Origin: Acanthornis magna
Lineage: Eukaryota > Chordata > Aves > Passeriformes > Acanthizidae
DNA length: 64,000 nt
Direction of reading: 5' to 3'
Assembly (NCBI GenBank): GCA_036785705.1
Contig: JAWUZG010000159.1
Location: forward strand, 6,138,635-6,202,634
The translations under genes and the position numbers were made by a program. This document shows positions 40,963 through 53,355 of the stretch, in pieces. Under the pieces are notes generated by a model. That model saw only the letters and a program-made list of their open reading frames with translations, ran no database searches and was not told where the DNA came from. Each line of letters starts with the position of its first letter. The stretch's first letter is position 1.

Positions 40963-41363
40963 CATCAGCTGTCAGCAGGAGCTGCTCCCAGAGCAGAGAG
41001 GCTGAGGCAGGTGGGACGGAGGCAGCTCTGGGCAATGCTTCCCTTCCCTCTCCTCATTCCTTTTCCCTCCCCACATCCTGCCCCAGCAGTGAGGAGCAGA
41101 AACTCAGAACACTCTTCACTATTAAAGAGCATTTAAGATGAGAGGTTTGAATTTGTTCAAAGAACAAACCTCCGCTGAGCTGCACCGCAAAGGTCAGAGC
41201 TGACTTTGGGATCCTCCTCAGTTCCAGCAGACTCACGGATTTTGGGCAGGGCACAGTTCCTCCCTCTGTGTGTCCCTGATCTGTCCCCACATCCTTCGCA
41301 GGAGCTCTGGAGCTGCCAAAGTTGACCACACAAGAAAACCTTTTAGCCACGTGTGGAAAGGTC

Positions 41364-41390
41364 AAAAAAAAAAAAAAAAAAAAAAAAAAA
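41364..41390 (+). repeat. Poly(A) run, 27 bases
   Basis: Uninterrupted A27. No retroposed gene body is recognised immediately upstream. Confidence 0.95.
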
Positions 41391-43074
41391 GAAGATACTT
41401 TCCAAGAGTAACAGATTTATTGTTATTAGCAGTGAATTCTTTACAAACAAGAACAGCATTGTTGCTTTTCTATCTGTTTCATTCATATTTTATCCATATT
41501 TTATTGTAAAACGAAGGGGAAACTCCCTATTTTCCTTTCTTTCACTCCTCAGTGATGTAAATGCTGTGGATAGAGCGAGGTCTCCCTGCTCACCACTGTT
41601 CCCCCAGTGCAGAAATCTGCTCTGTGTGCTCACTCCTCTGTGCTGTGTGCTCACTCCTCTGTGCTGGGATGGATTTGCCAAACAAGTGCAGAGCCCAAAA
41701 AGATCCTGTTCAAAAGAGCCTGGTGGCAGAGGGGCTTTGGGAAAAAAGGCACTGAGGTGGCTTTGAAATTCTCTCAAGCTGTTTTGTCTCTACATCAAAA
41801 GGAAAAACCAGCTCTGAAGCAGAGGGAAGGAAAAGAGATTTTCTTTTTTTTCAGCAACATTTCGTACGTGGTTTATGTTACATCATTTTCTAGCAGGATG
41901 TGAACATTTCATGAGAGGTAATTCAATCACTTTGGCCTTTTTATGGCTGAGCAAGTGTTGCCACTTCACTGTTGCTGCTGAGAAAATGGAGACAGGGTTT
42001 GGGAAATGATTCCCAACATTTCAGTCCTGCTCAGTTTGCTGGATCAATCCTTTCTCTGACACACGGCATTTCTTAAATACAAAGGATGGTTTTGGAGTCA
42101 ATGGCACTCTGCTGTGTTTCCCCTTCCATATTCTAAATACCATTCCTAGGAAGATGGATGCAGAGAAACAGTTTGAAATGCCAAAGAAATTCACAATTAG
42201 CTGCCAACTCCATTTGAAGCCCCCAGAAGAACACAGGGAGTATTTTTACAAGCAGGATTTAGAATAGAGAAAAAAATGCAAGAAGCTTTGTCATAATCAC
42301 CCCAAGGAAGCCAAGCCATTAATGTGAAATATGGAAGAAAACAGAAAAATCTTCTCCTCCTCCTTTATGTTCTTTTCTAGGGTTCTGAGTTGGGAACACC
42401 TTTTACCTTAGCAATTCATGACTCTTGCCCTTCATATTTGAAGAGCTCTTTATAATATTCTAACTCCTTATAATATTCAAACTCTATAATATTGACTCAA
42501 TGTCAATAAATGAAGATGCCCAGGGACAGAATTTATTGGCTGGCACATGCCACAACAACATTCGTTTGGTGCTGTTGCTGTCCAGACAGAAAAGGCTCCT
42601 TGGAGAAAAGAAATTCTCTTAGACACTCAGCTGAAGATATTTATCTGTTGCTAGGAATGGGGAGGGGAATAAAGCCCTTTTCTACCCTAGGGGGAATTAA
42701 TTAAAATTATTAATAAAATTAATTACAAATTAATTAAATTAATAGAAAAGAATAATGACAAAATCAGCCACTATTATCTAACTGCCGATGGGAATAATGG
42801 GAAGTGGCTGGAATGGTGGGATTGGTGAAAGCTGAGATCTGGGGCGTTCCATGGAAGTTGTGATCGCTATTTTCGTCTTCACAGTCGGGGGGAAGGGAAA
42901 AGTTGCACCATTTTTATCGGGTTCTTTTCCTTCCCTCCTTCCCCCCATTTCCCTTCTGCCTCGTGCTTCTTCTTCACTGCAAGGGAACAAAGTGATCCCA
43001 AATGATCTGAGAAAAACTCATATCTGGAGAAAGACTCATTTCTGGAGAGGGATGGCAGAGGCTGATTTTTTGAA

Positions 43075-43215
43075 TTTTTTTTTTTTGCTGGTTTTTTGTT
43101 GTTGTTTTTGGGGGGGGGGTGTTTTTTGTGGGTTTTTTTGTTTGGTGGGGCTTTTTTTCGTTTTGTTTTTTGTTGCTTTGGGGGGTTTTTTTGTTGTTTT
43201 GGTTTTTTTTTCTGG
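43075..43215 (+). repeat. T/G-rich tract with G runs
   Basis: Almost only T and G on the + strand, with a G run of nine or ten, several GGGG/GGGGGG runs and long T runs. The frames through it (Phe/Gly/Val-rich) have no coding value. Confidence 0.9.
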
Positions 43216-43564
43216 TATCTGATGTGGGGGAAATACACAAGGGGGTGTTGGGAGGGACAAAACAACAAACGATTGAACCTAAATACATCCCTGACCTACT
43301 GTCCAGTTCACCAAATTACCGAAATATGTTGTGTTTGTACATTTTCTGCTGACCCATCCCATCCCAGCCGTGCTGTAACCCATGGCTTTTGCTCCTGCAG
43401 GAGGAGAAGAGATGTGCAGGGCAGCGCAGAGCCCTGGGGAGAGGCAAATAAATCAGCTTGAGCCTCAGTTCCTGAGCTGGCCTGGATTTGCTGCCCCACA
43501 ACACTCGCTCAGCCCAGTTTGGGGCCAAGGGTAGGGCAGGGAGGATGGGGAAAAGGAAGCAGAG

Positions 43565-43955
43565 AGGGGCAGGGTGCAGGGTTTGGGATTGATCCTGGAA
43601 TGGGGAAAAGCAAACAGGAGGGTGCAGGGTTTGGGATTGATCCTGGAATGGGGAAAAGCAACTGAGAGGGGCAGGGTTTGGGATTGATCCTGGAATGGGG
43701 AAAAGCAATTGAGAGAGGCAGGGTTTGGGATTTGCTGCTGGAATGGGGAAAAGCAACTGAGAGGGGCAGGGTTTGGGATTGATCCTGGCATGGGGAAAAG
43801 TGAACAGAGAGGGGCAGGGTTTGGGATGGCTGCTGGCACCAGGAAAAGCAAACGGAGAGGGCACAGGGTTTGGAATTGCTGCTGGCATGGGGCAGAGCAA
43901 GTGGAGAAAGTGCATGGTTTGGGATTGCTGCTGGCATCAGGAAAAGGTTGAGCCC
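43565..43955. repeat. Minisatellite, about 46-bp unit
   Basis: About nine units with GCAGGGTTTGGGATTGATCC, TGGAATGGGGAAAAGCAA and a GAGAGGG link. It is followed at 43960-44115 by two further copies of a different unit (CCAGGAGGAGATCTCCAGGT) about 90 bp long. Confidence 0.9.
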
Positions 43956-44354
43956 AGTCTCTCCAGGAGGAGATCTCCAGGTCCAGATGGTCCCAACAAT
44001 GGGAGGAACGAGATCCCCACGGCTCCAGGAAAAGGCTGAGCCTGATCTCCCCAGGAGGAGATCTCCAGGTCTGGATTATCCTGGTGAGGGGAGGAGGGAG
44101 ATCCCCAGGGCTCCAGCGCAGGGACAGCGTCTGAGCCACCCCAAGAGTTTGGGGGCTGTGCAGAACTCTGACCATGGCAATCAGACATTGGTTAGCTGTC
44201 CTGGCATCAGACAGACTGTTCTGCAAACAGAACAATTCGACTGCTCCAAAGTACTGTGGGGTGATTTGTCACCAGAATTGAATTAAGGGAAAGATGGTAC
44301 AATTTTGGAATTTCATTCAGATTTTTTGGGGGGTAATTTTATTTCCAAATCGCT

Positions 44355-44430
44355 CTCTTTTTTTTTTCTTTTTTTCTTTTTTTCTTTTTTAAAAAATTTT
44401 TAATTTTTTTTTTTTTTTTAAATAAAGCAA
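44355..44430. repeat. Poly(T)/A-T low-complexity tract
   Basis: T runs interrupted by C, then a short A run and a T18-class run before AAATAAAG. Simple sequence with no gene. Confidence 0.9.
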
Positions 44431-45552
44431 ATGTTTTCCCCCAGTCTTTACTTTCACCCTGTTCATTGATTTTCCAAAGCATACAGAGCTGGCTGTTGCA
44501 AAGCCTGCACAAAGATTCAATCAACTCACCTGATTTTATTCCAGAAGGTGTCTTTAGTGCCATGGGAAGCGCTGCTTTCTCTTCAGGGAGGCTCAGCCAT
44601 TATGGATTTATTGTGCTGAGAAAATCCACATCACATGGAGCTCACCTGAAGCTCACCCGTGTTCCAGCTCAGGGAAATTTCCAAATTTCCAGGAGGGTTT
44701 TGGACACTTTAGGGTGTGCAAGGTCCAGGTTTCACACCAAAGATGATTTTCTTTGTGCCTAAAGCCTTCCTCCTCAGTCACTGCTTCGTGAGAAATGGTG
44801 GTGGCCAATTAATTCGATTTCTTTTTGAAAGATTTCTCTAAATTGCAATTCTGGTTCTCTGCTGAGCCCCTCAGAGCTGGCCCAGAAGTGTCACCAGTGT
44901 CCCCAAAATGGGAGAGAAAGTCACTGCTCCTTTCAGCCTTCCCTTTCCTCTCTGTGGGCCTGTAGCCAACCGAAAATATTTCAATTAATATCACTATTGC
45001 AATATTGATAACCATGGCTTAGTTCAGCCATGGTACAACTTGACCAATATTTATTATTTACAATTTATTGTACCAAGTTATTGGTACAACTTAACCAATT
45101 CAGCTCAGTTCAATAATGCTATGAAATTTGGTCCTGTTGGACAATTTGTTGGGCCTTTATTTCTATTAATAAATTAGCAATAATAATTTTAATATAATAA
45201 TATTAATTTTATTAAATTATTTTCATGAATAAATCTCCCTAGGCACTGATAAAAAATAATAACCAGCTGCCTGAGGAGGCCTTCCAACACCAGGAAAATG
45301 TAAAAAAATCCCAAAGCAGCTGCAGGAATCAGGGCCCAGGTAGAACTGCTCAACACAGCTCAGATTTACAGCCAGGACAGAAAATCACCTGAGGCACAGA
45401 TCTCTTTAAAGACACCTCATTTCTCATTTTTTGGGAGAAATAAACTCTAGAAAGCAAAATAATGCAAAGCCTTGCGGGACGAATAGCAAAGCACAGGAAT
45501 GCTGGGGAACATCAGAGCTGTGCGAGGGAAGTGAATTCTCCAGCGGCACCGA

Positions 45553-45830
45553 GCGTTTTACTTTACTTTCCGTGGAGTGTTTTACTTTCCGTGGAGTGTT
45601 TTACTTTCTGTGGAGTGTTTTACTTTCTGTGAAGTGTTTTACTTTCTGTGGAGTGTTTTACTTTCTGTGGAGTGTTTTACTTTCTGTGGAGCGTTTTACT
45701 TTATGTGGAGCGTTTTCCTTTCTGTGGAGTGTTTTACTTTCTGTGAAGTGTTTTACTTTCTGTGGAGCGTTTTACTTTCTGTGGAGTGTTTTACTTTCTG
45801 TGGAGTGTTTTACTTTCTGTGGAGTGCTCC
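45553..45830. repeat. 20-bp minisatellite, 13-14 copies
   Basis: Direct repeats of TTTTACTTTCTGTGGAGTG with C/T and G/A variants. Stop-free in some frames because few units carry stops. Confidence 0.93.
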
Positions 45831-46039
45831 AACGGATTCCTACAAAAATTAAAAAGGTTCCGGAGGAGGTAACTCCAAGCCATCTGTCTTTGTTCCCCGG
45901 AATTCAGCAGTGTTAGTGAGGCAGAGAGTGCTGCAGGCTCTGATTTGGTGGGCAGGGCTCGGCTGTCAGCTCTGCTTTGGGCAGGAATTCCTTCCCTGAA
46001 GGAGTGAGGGTGTCACCGAAAACCGGGAGAAATAAAAAA

Positions 46040-46340
46040 CCCTCTAGCGCTATATTTGAAGTGATAGAGAATCAGGCATTACTTTATTTATTGGCCAGGA
46101 TGTGCCAAGGAAAGTATTCCAAAACCACGATTTTACAGGATTTTCCCCCAGTTTTCATACAGTTAAAACCCTTAGAGATGCATTGTTTCAAAGTTCATTG
46201 GTCCAGAGTTGAGCAACCATCAATATTCAGTTTTCTATTGAATCCAAATCCCCTCCCCTCCGATGTAAATTAGATTTTCGTTGTTCAATTCTCTTATCAG
46301 TTCTTTCCAGGAAAGATATCTTCAACTCAGAGGTGCTCTG
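46040..46340 (-). mobile_element. Possible LTR flank of the 250-bp array
   Basis: AT-rich block with a reversed AATAAA (TTACTTTATTTATTGG) adjoining the 250-bp tandem array. I suspect an LTR that has partly amplified; no second dispersed copy is present to prove it. Confidence 0.3.
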
Positions 46341-47335
46341 GGGTGGATGTTTGTAGATGGCCACCGATGTTCTGTCAATGTTCCGCTGATGTTTTTATCT
46401 CTCTGGGGATCTTTGGGCTGCTCCACTCTGTCCTGTGCTGAGCCCATCTCCTCAGAGTGATGCTGTATCTCCTAAATAAACTAAAGAAAATTCCCCTCCC
46501 TGAAGCAAAGTCAAGTCAAGCCTAACTAGAGAGACAAAAATAAAGAGTTAAAAGGTATACAAAATTTTTAAACTGCTATATTTTCCAGCAGGGTGGATGT
46601 TTGTAGATGGCCACCGATGTTCCATTAATGTTCCATTGATGTTTTTATCTCTCTGGGGATCTTTGGGCTGCTCCACTCTGTCCCGCGCTGAGCCCATCTC
46701 CTTAGAGTGATGCTCTATCTCCTAAATAAACTAAAGGAAATTCCCTTCCCCAAAGCAAAGTCAAGTCAAGCCTAGCTAGAGAGACAGAAATAAAAAGTTA
46801 AAAAGTATACAAAATTTTTAAACTGCTCTATTTTCCAACAGGGTGGATGTTTGTAGATGGCCACCGATGTTCTGTCAATGTTCCTTTGATGGTTTTTATC
46901 TTTTTTAGTATCTTTGGGCTGCTCCACTCTGTCCTGTGCTGAGCCCATCTCCTCAGAGTGATGCTCTATCTCCTAAAGAAACTACAGAAAATTCCCTTCC
47001 CCAAAGCAAAGTTAAGTTAAGCCTAACTAGAGAGACAGAAATAAAAAGTTATACAAAATTTTTAAACCGCTATATTTTCCAACAGGGTGGATGTCTGGAG
47101 ATGGCCACTGATGTTCTGTCAATGTTCCGCTGATGTTTTTATCTCTCTGGGGATCTTTGGGCTGCTCCACTCTGTCCTGTGCTGAGCCCATCTCCTCAGA
47201 GTGATGCAATATCTCCTAAAGAAACTACAGAAAATTCCCTTCCCCAAAGCAAAGTCAAGTCAAGCCTAACTAGAGACACAAAAATAAAGAGTTAAAAGTC
47301 ATACAACATTTTTAAACTGGTATATTTTCTAACAA
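46341..47335. repeat. 250-bp satellite-like array, 4 copies
   Basis: Units start with GGGTGGATGTTTGTAGATGG at 46341, 46591, 46841 and 47085 (periods 250, 250, 244). Shared interior: TCTCTGGGGATCTTTGGGCT, GCTGAGCCCATCTCCTCAGA, GCAAAGTCAAGTCAAGCCTA and ACAAAATTTTTAAACTG. Confidence 0.95.
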
Positions 47336-49069
47336 TTGTGTGTGGAATTCACTGTCCTTCAGCTCCCTGAGGCAGCTGAAGTGTTTAGTTGAGCACAGAG
47401 CAATGGCAGCGACAGAAATCGCCGTGAGTTTAATTCTGATGTGCAGGTGCAGTGCAAATCCCTGCGTTTTAGATCTTGGATTGAATATTTTGCTCGTACA
47501 GAGCTGGAAAAGGCTTTTTGTGCTTGTAGGTGTCAGCCCTGCCTCAGACACGGGGGTGGCTGAAATGAAAATGAGGTTTCCAGGAATGACAGCGCCCAAG
47601 ATAACAACGTGAGCATCTCCAACTCTGATGATTTGTCAAGAGCTCACCCTGAGATGAGAAATTTCGCCGAGCGCTTGATCTGAGAGTTTCCAGTGCAAGG
47701 CTGCTCAGCAGAGCAGGACAAACTGCAGCAAGTACCTTTTGTGGAGAAAAAACCAAGATGATGGCTCACTATATTTAATTTTTTTTTTTTTTATTTTAGA
47801 TGCGGGAAAGGAGAGCAAAGCCTGGTGTGCAACAGCACCTGCAAAACTCGCTAAAATAACACTCAAAAAGTCACAGCAGGAACACATGGTTTAAGCAGGA
47901 AATAAATCAATAACTGTTTAAGCACTGTGCAACTTCAGGGGCAAGCCTACGAGCTGAGTTTTTCCTCTGTAGTAAATCTGAGTTCAAGGTGCTCAAAAGG
48001 GCATTGTTGGGTATTTTTCTGGAAAGCTCAGCTAAGGAATTTGGTTTTCATGATGCCCCGTAGGGTCCCCACAAAATAATAAGTCAGCATCATTTCCTAG
48101 CTGCAGCTGATAGTGTTTATTGCTCATTTTTTAAACCCTCCTTTAAAAGAAAACAAGTCTGCATTGCACCCACAGGAATAATCTTTCTTTTCCTCAGCTT
48201 GGTAATTCGATTGTGACTTGTAAACTTGTGCAGTTGTAGCAGAAAAAAGTATCCAGTCAAGTCTAATCTATCTTGAGGAGAGCAAAAAATGCTTACCGGC
48301 GCCGGGGCAGTAAATCCTGCTGCTTTATTAAATAAATGGAGAATTTCACTCCGAAGCCTTAAGGAAGAAGAGGTTTAAAATATCTGAAACAATTTAGCAC
48401 GTTGTGAAGCTGAATAAAGATTGATTGAATTCCGGGGTGAGATTTAAACTGACGACAGAGCAAATCCCACTTAAATTAACTGCAGAAGTGTGGGCGCTGC
48501 TGATGGCTCCTGAGCGGTGAGAGACAAACCAGGCTGGAGGAGAAACTCTGCAGCATCTCCCTCTGCCTGCCCCCGGAAAAACAGACCCAAAAAAGAGCCC
48601 CAAGCTATTTATAAGTGTCAGTCAGACCTGAGGAGCCTTTACATAATCACCAGACATGGAAGCAGGGCAGGATGCAGCAGGCACAAAGCGCACGGCCAGC
48701 GCGGAAATCTGGAATTATTTCATGGGTTTGGGGTCCCTTCCTCCCCTGCCTGAGGTGTGCATCTGCTGAATTCTTCGTGCAGCAGCAGAGGAGATTTGCC
48801 AGGGCTAGGTGATGTTCTAGAAGTGATTTGAGGCACGGGCAGCCCAGAAATTCCTCGTGCTGGGCTAAAGCAGGGGCTAAACCCTGAGGGAATCTCCTCC
48901 CTGTGCCAGGAGGCTCTGGAGCTGGGGCAGGAGGGGAGGCTTTGGCCTCCAGAACTCAGAGACAAACGCAGGGCAGGTCACATTAATGTTCCTGAAGTAG
49001 GAACAAAAATCTGCTGGCTCCAAGCAAAGGAAGGGATGTGCCAAGGTGACAAATGCCAAAGGCTCCCGG
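47336..49069. other. Unique intergenic sequence
   Basis: Non-repetitive sequence between two arrays. No exon with splice support on either strand. Confidence 0.45.
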
Positions 49070-49700
49070 CTGGGCTCAGGGTGACACCAGCTGGGCTCAG
49101 GGTGACACCTGGATGGCTCAGGGTGACACCTGGATGGCTCAGGGTGACACTGGCTGTCCTCAGGGTGACACCTGGCTCAGGGTGACACCAGCTGGGCTCA
49201 GGGTGACACCTGGATGGCTCAGGGTGACACTGGCTGGGCTCTGGGTGACACCTGGCTGGGCTCAGTGACACCCTGCTGGGCTCAGGGTGACACACGGATG
49301 GCTCAGGGTGACACCAGCTGGGCTCAGGGTGACACCTGGATGGCTCAGGGTGACACCAGCTGGGCTCAGGGTGACACCTGGATGGCTCAGGGTGACACCA
49401 GCTGGGCTCAGGGTGACACCTGGATGGCTCAGGGTGACACCTGGCTGGGCTCAGTGACACCCTGCTGGGCTCAGGGTGACACCTGGATGGCTCAGGGTGA
49501 CACCTGGATGGCTCAGGGTGACACCAGCTGGGCTCAGGGTGACACCTGGATGGCTCAGGGTGACACCAGCTGGGCTCAGGGTGACACACGGATGGCTCAG
49601 GGTGACACCAGCTGGGCTCTGGGTGACACCTGGATGGCTCAGGGTGACACCTGGATGGCTCAGGGTGACTCTGGCTGTCCTCAGGGTGACCCCAGCCCTC
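49070..49700. repeat. 39-bp minisatellite made of 19/20-bp half units
   Basis: Alternating CTGGGCTCAGGGTGACACC and TGGATGGCTCAGGGTGACAC half units over about 630 bp, with TGTCCTCAGG and AGTGACACCCTG variants. The long antisense frame (HPEPSRC-like, to 275 aa) is a repeat translation. Confidence 0.95.
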
Positions 49701-49844
49701 CCGCGCTGCTCCCACGGTGCAGAATTTCCTTTCCTGAGCTGATCTCCGCAGGTTCTGCCCTTCAGTCCCTGTTGGTGACCCCACTCTCATTTTGGGGTTC
49801 CTCACTGTCCACCCTGTGGGAAGGTGGTGTCCCTGGGTGCGGCT

Positions 49845-50115
49845 GGGATGGGATGGTCCTTTTGGGATTTAATGGGATGGTCCTTTTAGGATTTAGTGGG
49901 ATGATCCTTTTGGGATTTAATGGGATGGTCCTTTTGGGATTGAATGGGATGGTCCTTTCCGGATTTCATGGGATGGTCCTTTCCGGATTTCATGGGATGG
50001 TCCTTTAGGGATTTAATGGAATGACCCTTTAGGGATTTAATGGGATGGTCCTTTAGGGATTTAATGGGATGGTCCTTTAGGGATTTAATGGGATGACCCT
50101 TTTGGGATTTAATGG
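49845..50115. repeat. 23-24-bp minisatellite grown from a CR1 tail
   Basis: Eleven or so units of GGGATTTAATGGGATGGTCC plus TTT run directly into the CR1 3' end that follows. The unit itself resembles the GGATGATCC..GGTCCCTT part of that tail. Confidence 0.9.
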
Positions 50116-50160
50116 GGTGATCCCCAAGGTCCCTTCCAACCCAAACCACTGTGGGATTTT
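50100..50160 (+). mobile_element. CR1 LINE 3'-end remnant
   Basis: GTGATCCCCAAGGTCCCTTC, then CAACCCAAACCACTGTGGGA, is a CR1 3' terminus. The rest of the element is replaced by the minisatellite upstream. Confidence 0.7.
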
Positions 50161-52227
50161 CTATTTACAACTTTGCAAAGCCATAAACAATCTAATTCAC
50201 ATTAACAGCCTTAAAAACACGGACACAGAGAAATCTCTCCTAATGGGGCTCAGGAAAGCCTTGATTCAAGAACTCATTAACTCGGTTGTTAATTGTCCAT
50301 TCTCAACACGAGGAAAACACAGGAACAAAATCAGCCCTGATTTTTAACGAAGATCCACCAAATCCCCACTGAGTTTCACAAAGTTCTGCTCACTGCCCTC
50401 TGTGGGTGCCATTTGTGGGCACAGAGAAAAAAACCCTAAATTCTGAATCCTACAGACCCCTGGGGAGGGGACACAGGGAGCAGACCGTGGGAATTCCAGC
50501 ACTGGACTGAACAAATCTCTTCCAGAGGGCTCCGATTTCCAGACTCTCTGCTTTTTTTTCTGAGATTTTTCGGCGATTTTTTCAGGATTTTTCAGCACTG
50601 AGGATGTGAGTTTCATGGGATAAACCTGAGCTTGTTTTTGTGAACTTCAGATTCACACCTGGGTAAGAGTGGGGAGAAGGGGAGGCAGAAGGGTTTGGGG
50701 TCAGGGCACGCAGTTGTAGCTCCCACGAGTCTGAGAGTGAAAAACCGAGTAAAGAGCTTAGCAATGGCTCCACTGATTTATGGGAATAAACCTCTTTTTA
50801 TTTGGAGGGACTGGGAGTGCTGTGAGCTGAGAGAGTGGCAGGAAGAGCCAGCGCTGGTGAGAGATCAGAAGGAAAATCCCCTGCGAACAGAAATCAGCGC
50901 TGCCTCATCCTCTGCCTCTAAACAGAGAGAGGAAAGGTCAAAATACAGGGCTAAAAGTAGAAAAATAACACTTCAGGGTAAGCTGCTAAAAAACCTTTAT
51001 CAGGAACAGCTCGGGGTTGTTTCTCTAAGAACCTCTGGTGGAATTCAGATCACTCAGGATCTTCAGCCATTTTAAAATAAAAAATCTTCAGTGCTGAAAA
51101 AATCCCAGCCAGAGAGTGTGGAAATCGGAGCCCTCTGGAAGTGCTTTGTTCAGTCCAATGCTGGAATTCCCTCTGTCTGCTCCCTGTTTTCCCCTCCCCA
51201 TGGATCAGGTCTTTAGGATTCAATTCCCTGTCTGGATTTGGGTAAAAACACCCAATTTATTGTGTTTTCTGGAGCAGCAGCACCTGGCCCAGTGTGGGAT
51301 TGTGCTGCAGTTCCTCCTGTGGGGCTGCCTCGCCCTCCTGAGCCCCAGAGGAATTTTTGGGGTGAAACTCTCCCCGGAACCATTCAGATCCTGCAGGGCT
51401 GGGACCACTCCATCGCTAATAACATTTAATTACTTCGTAATTCAGCAGCAAATCGAGTTGATTTAGCTGTGTTACAGAAGAAGGCTTTGCTGTTATTTCT
51501 TTGCAAACCCCGGCTCGCTTTTGGAGCATTTAAAATGTCTTTTTTTAAAAATGTCAATTAACAGCTGACAAACGTGGAAGAAATGCATTTATGACACGGT
51601 GATCTCAGCGCTCAGATCCCTCAGTCTCGGAATGTGTCATCACTTTTTACTCAAGCCGAGCTTTTGTTGGAAGTTCTCCTTCTTTTAATTTTAATGAGAA
51701 TTTAAGAATGGAATGAAAATATAATCCTGAGGCTTAATTCTGGCATAAGCCTAATCGAGTTTATGCATAACAAAAATGTCAAGGCTTGTATATTCTGCTA
51801 GAAGCTCTCACTTTCAAGCAATGCAATTAATTACACTTGATCGTCCTAGAGGTTTATTGCTTCAGATAAAAGCGTCCTGAGCACCTTCTTTACTATTATT
51901 TCTCAAAGAAAAAGAATGTAAAATAAAGATAATTGAAGTATCTCTGACAGACAGGTTGTTTTTTTCTTTTGAGAAACTGTGTAGCTTTAACAAAGAACCT
52001 CCTTAAAGAAATTTAGGAGTAGCTGCTTTGCATACGAAATTTTGGTTTATGTCAGCCCAAGCCATAATTTACTTTATTCTGTGCCTTTAAATATACCATT
52101 GCACATTCACATGGGTGATCTGGATGCCAGTTTAATTACCCAACGTCACTTTATGCAAGACTGATAAAACTATTAAAGCAGAAATTCAGTGCTGGGGTGG
52201 AATGGCGCTACTAAAACTGAAAAATAA
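50161..52227. other. Unique intergenic sequence, candidate conserved elements
   Basis: 50161-51480 is unremarkable unique sequence. 51480-52160 is AT-rich and complex with many TAAT/ATTA cores and no repeat content, as in deeply conserved enhancers. No coding exon is supported. Confidence 0.35.
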
Positions 52228-53355
52228 CCCTTTGGTTGTGTCAGCAGCCGTGGCACAGCGGAATTCTCTTCCCTGGCAAAGGTGTGGGGTGGGAGAGATG
52301 CAGGATGGAGTTCACAGCCCTTCTGGGGGCACTCAGAGTTGAGTCTGAGCCTGCCAGAACTGTCCTAGAATGGCTCTTGGATTGGGATTAGGGTTTTGAC
52401 ACTAATTGGACACTAATTTGGGCACTTTGGTTGTGTCAGTGGCCCTGGCACCGCTGAATTTCGTGGGAATTCCCTTCCCTGGGAAAGGTGTGGGGTGGAT
52501 GGAGCTCACAGCTCTTTGTGAGGACACTCAGAGTTGAGCCTTCCAGAGCTGCCCTAAAATGGCTCTGGGATTGGGATTAGGGTTTTGACACTAATTTGAC
52601 ACTAATTTTGACATTTTGGTTGTGTCAGCAGCCATGGCACAGCTGAATTTTTTGGGAATTCCCTTCCCTGGGAAAGGTGTGGGGTGGATGGAGGTCACAG
52701 CCCTTTGTGAGGACACTCAGAGTTGAGCCTTCCAGAGCTGCCCTAAAATGGCTCTTGGACTGGGATTAGGGTTTTGACACTAATTTGACACTAATTTGGA
52801 CACTTTGGTTCTGTCAGCAGTGGTGGCACAGCTGAATTTGGTGGGAATTCCCTTCCCTGGGAAAGGTGTGGGGTGGGAGTGATGCAGGATGGAGCTCACA
52901 GTCCTTTGTGAGGACACTCAGAGTTGAGCCTTCCAGAACTGCCCTAAAACAGCTCTTGGACTGGGATTAGGGTTTTGACACTAATTTGACACTAATTTTG
53001 ACACTTTGGTTGTGTCAGCAGCCGTGGCAGAGCTGAATTCCCTTCCCTGGGAAAGGTGTGGGGCGGATGGAGCTCACAGCTCTTTGTGAGGACACTCAGA
53101 GCTGAGTCTGAGCCTGCCAGAACTGCCCCAAAATGGCTCTGGGATTGGGATTAGGGTTTTGACACTAATTCGGCACTAATTTGGACACTTTGGTTGTGTC
53201 AGTAGCTGTGGCACAGCTGAATATTTTGGGAATTCCCATCCCTGGGAAAGGTGTGGGGTGGATGGAGCTCACAGTCCTTTGTGGGGACATTCAGAGCTGA
53301 GCCTTCCAGAACTGCCCTAAAATGGCTTTGGGATTAGGGTTTTGACACTAATTTG
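52228..53355. repeat. About 189-bp tandem array, 6 copies
   Basis: The mark GGGATTAGGGTTTTGACAC occurs at 52384, 52573, 52762, 52963, 53147 and 53330 (periods 189, 189, 201, 184, 183). Units share CTTTGGTTGTGTCAGCAGC, TTCCCTTCCCTGGGAAAGGT and GGACACTCAGAGTTGAGCC. Confidence 0.95.

Noticed and set aside
41364..41390. Processed pseudogene ending in the A27 run
   Set aside because: No recognisable coding sequence or target-site duplication precedes the run.
43465..44235. 256-codon minus-strand frame rich in Asn-Pro-Lys-Pro-Cys
   Set aside because: A translation of the 46-bp minisatellite and the following 90-bp duplicate.
48978..49805. 275-codon minus-strand frame rich in His-Pro-Glu-Pro-Ser
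   Set aside because: A translation of the 39-bp minisatellite; the plus strand is open over the same span.
52228..53355. Interstitial telomere repeat because of TTAGGG
   Set aside because: Only one TTAGGG per 189-bp unit, not a tandem hexamer.
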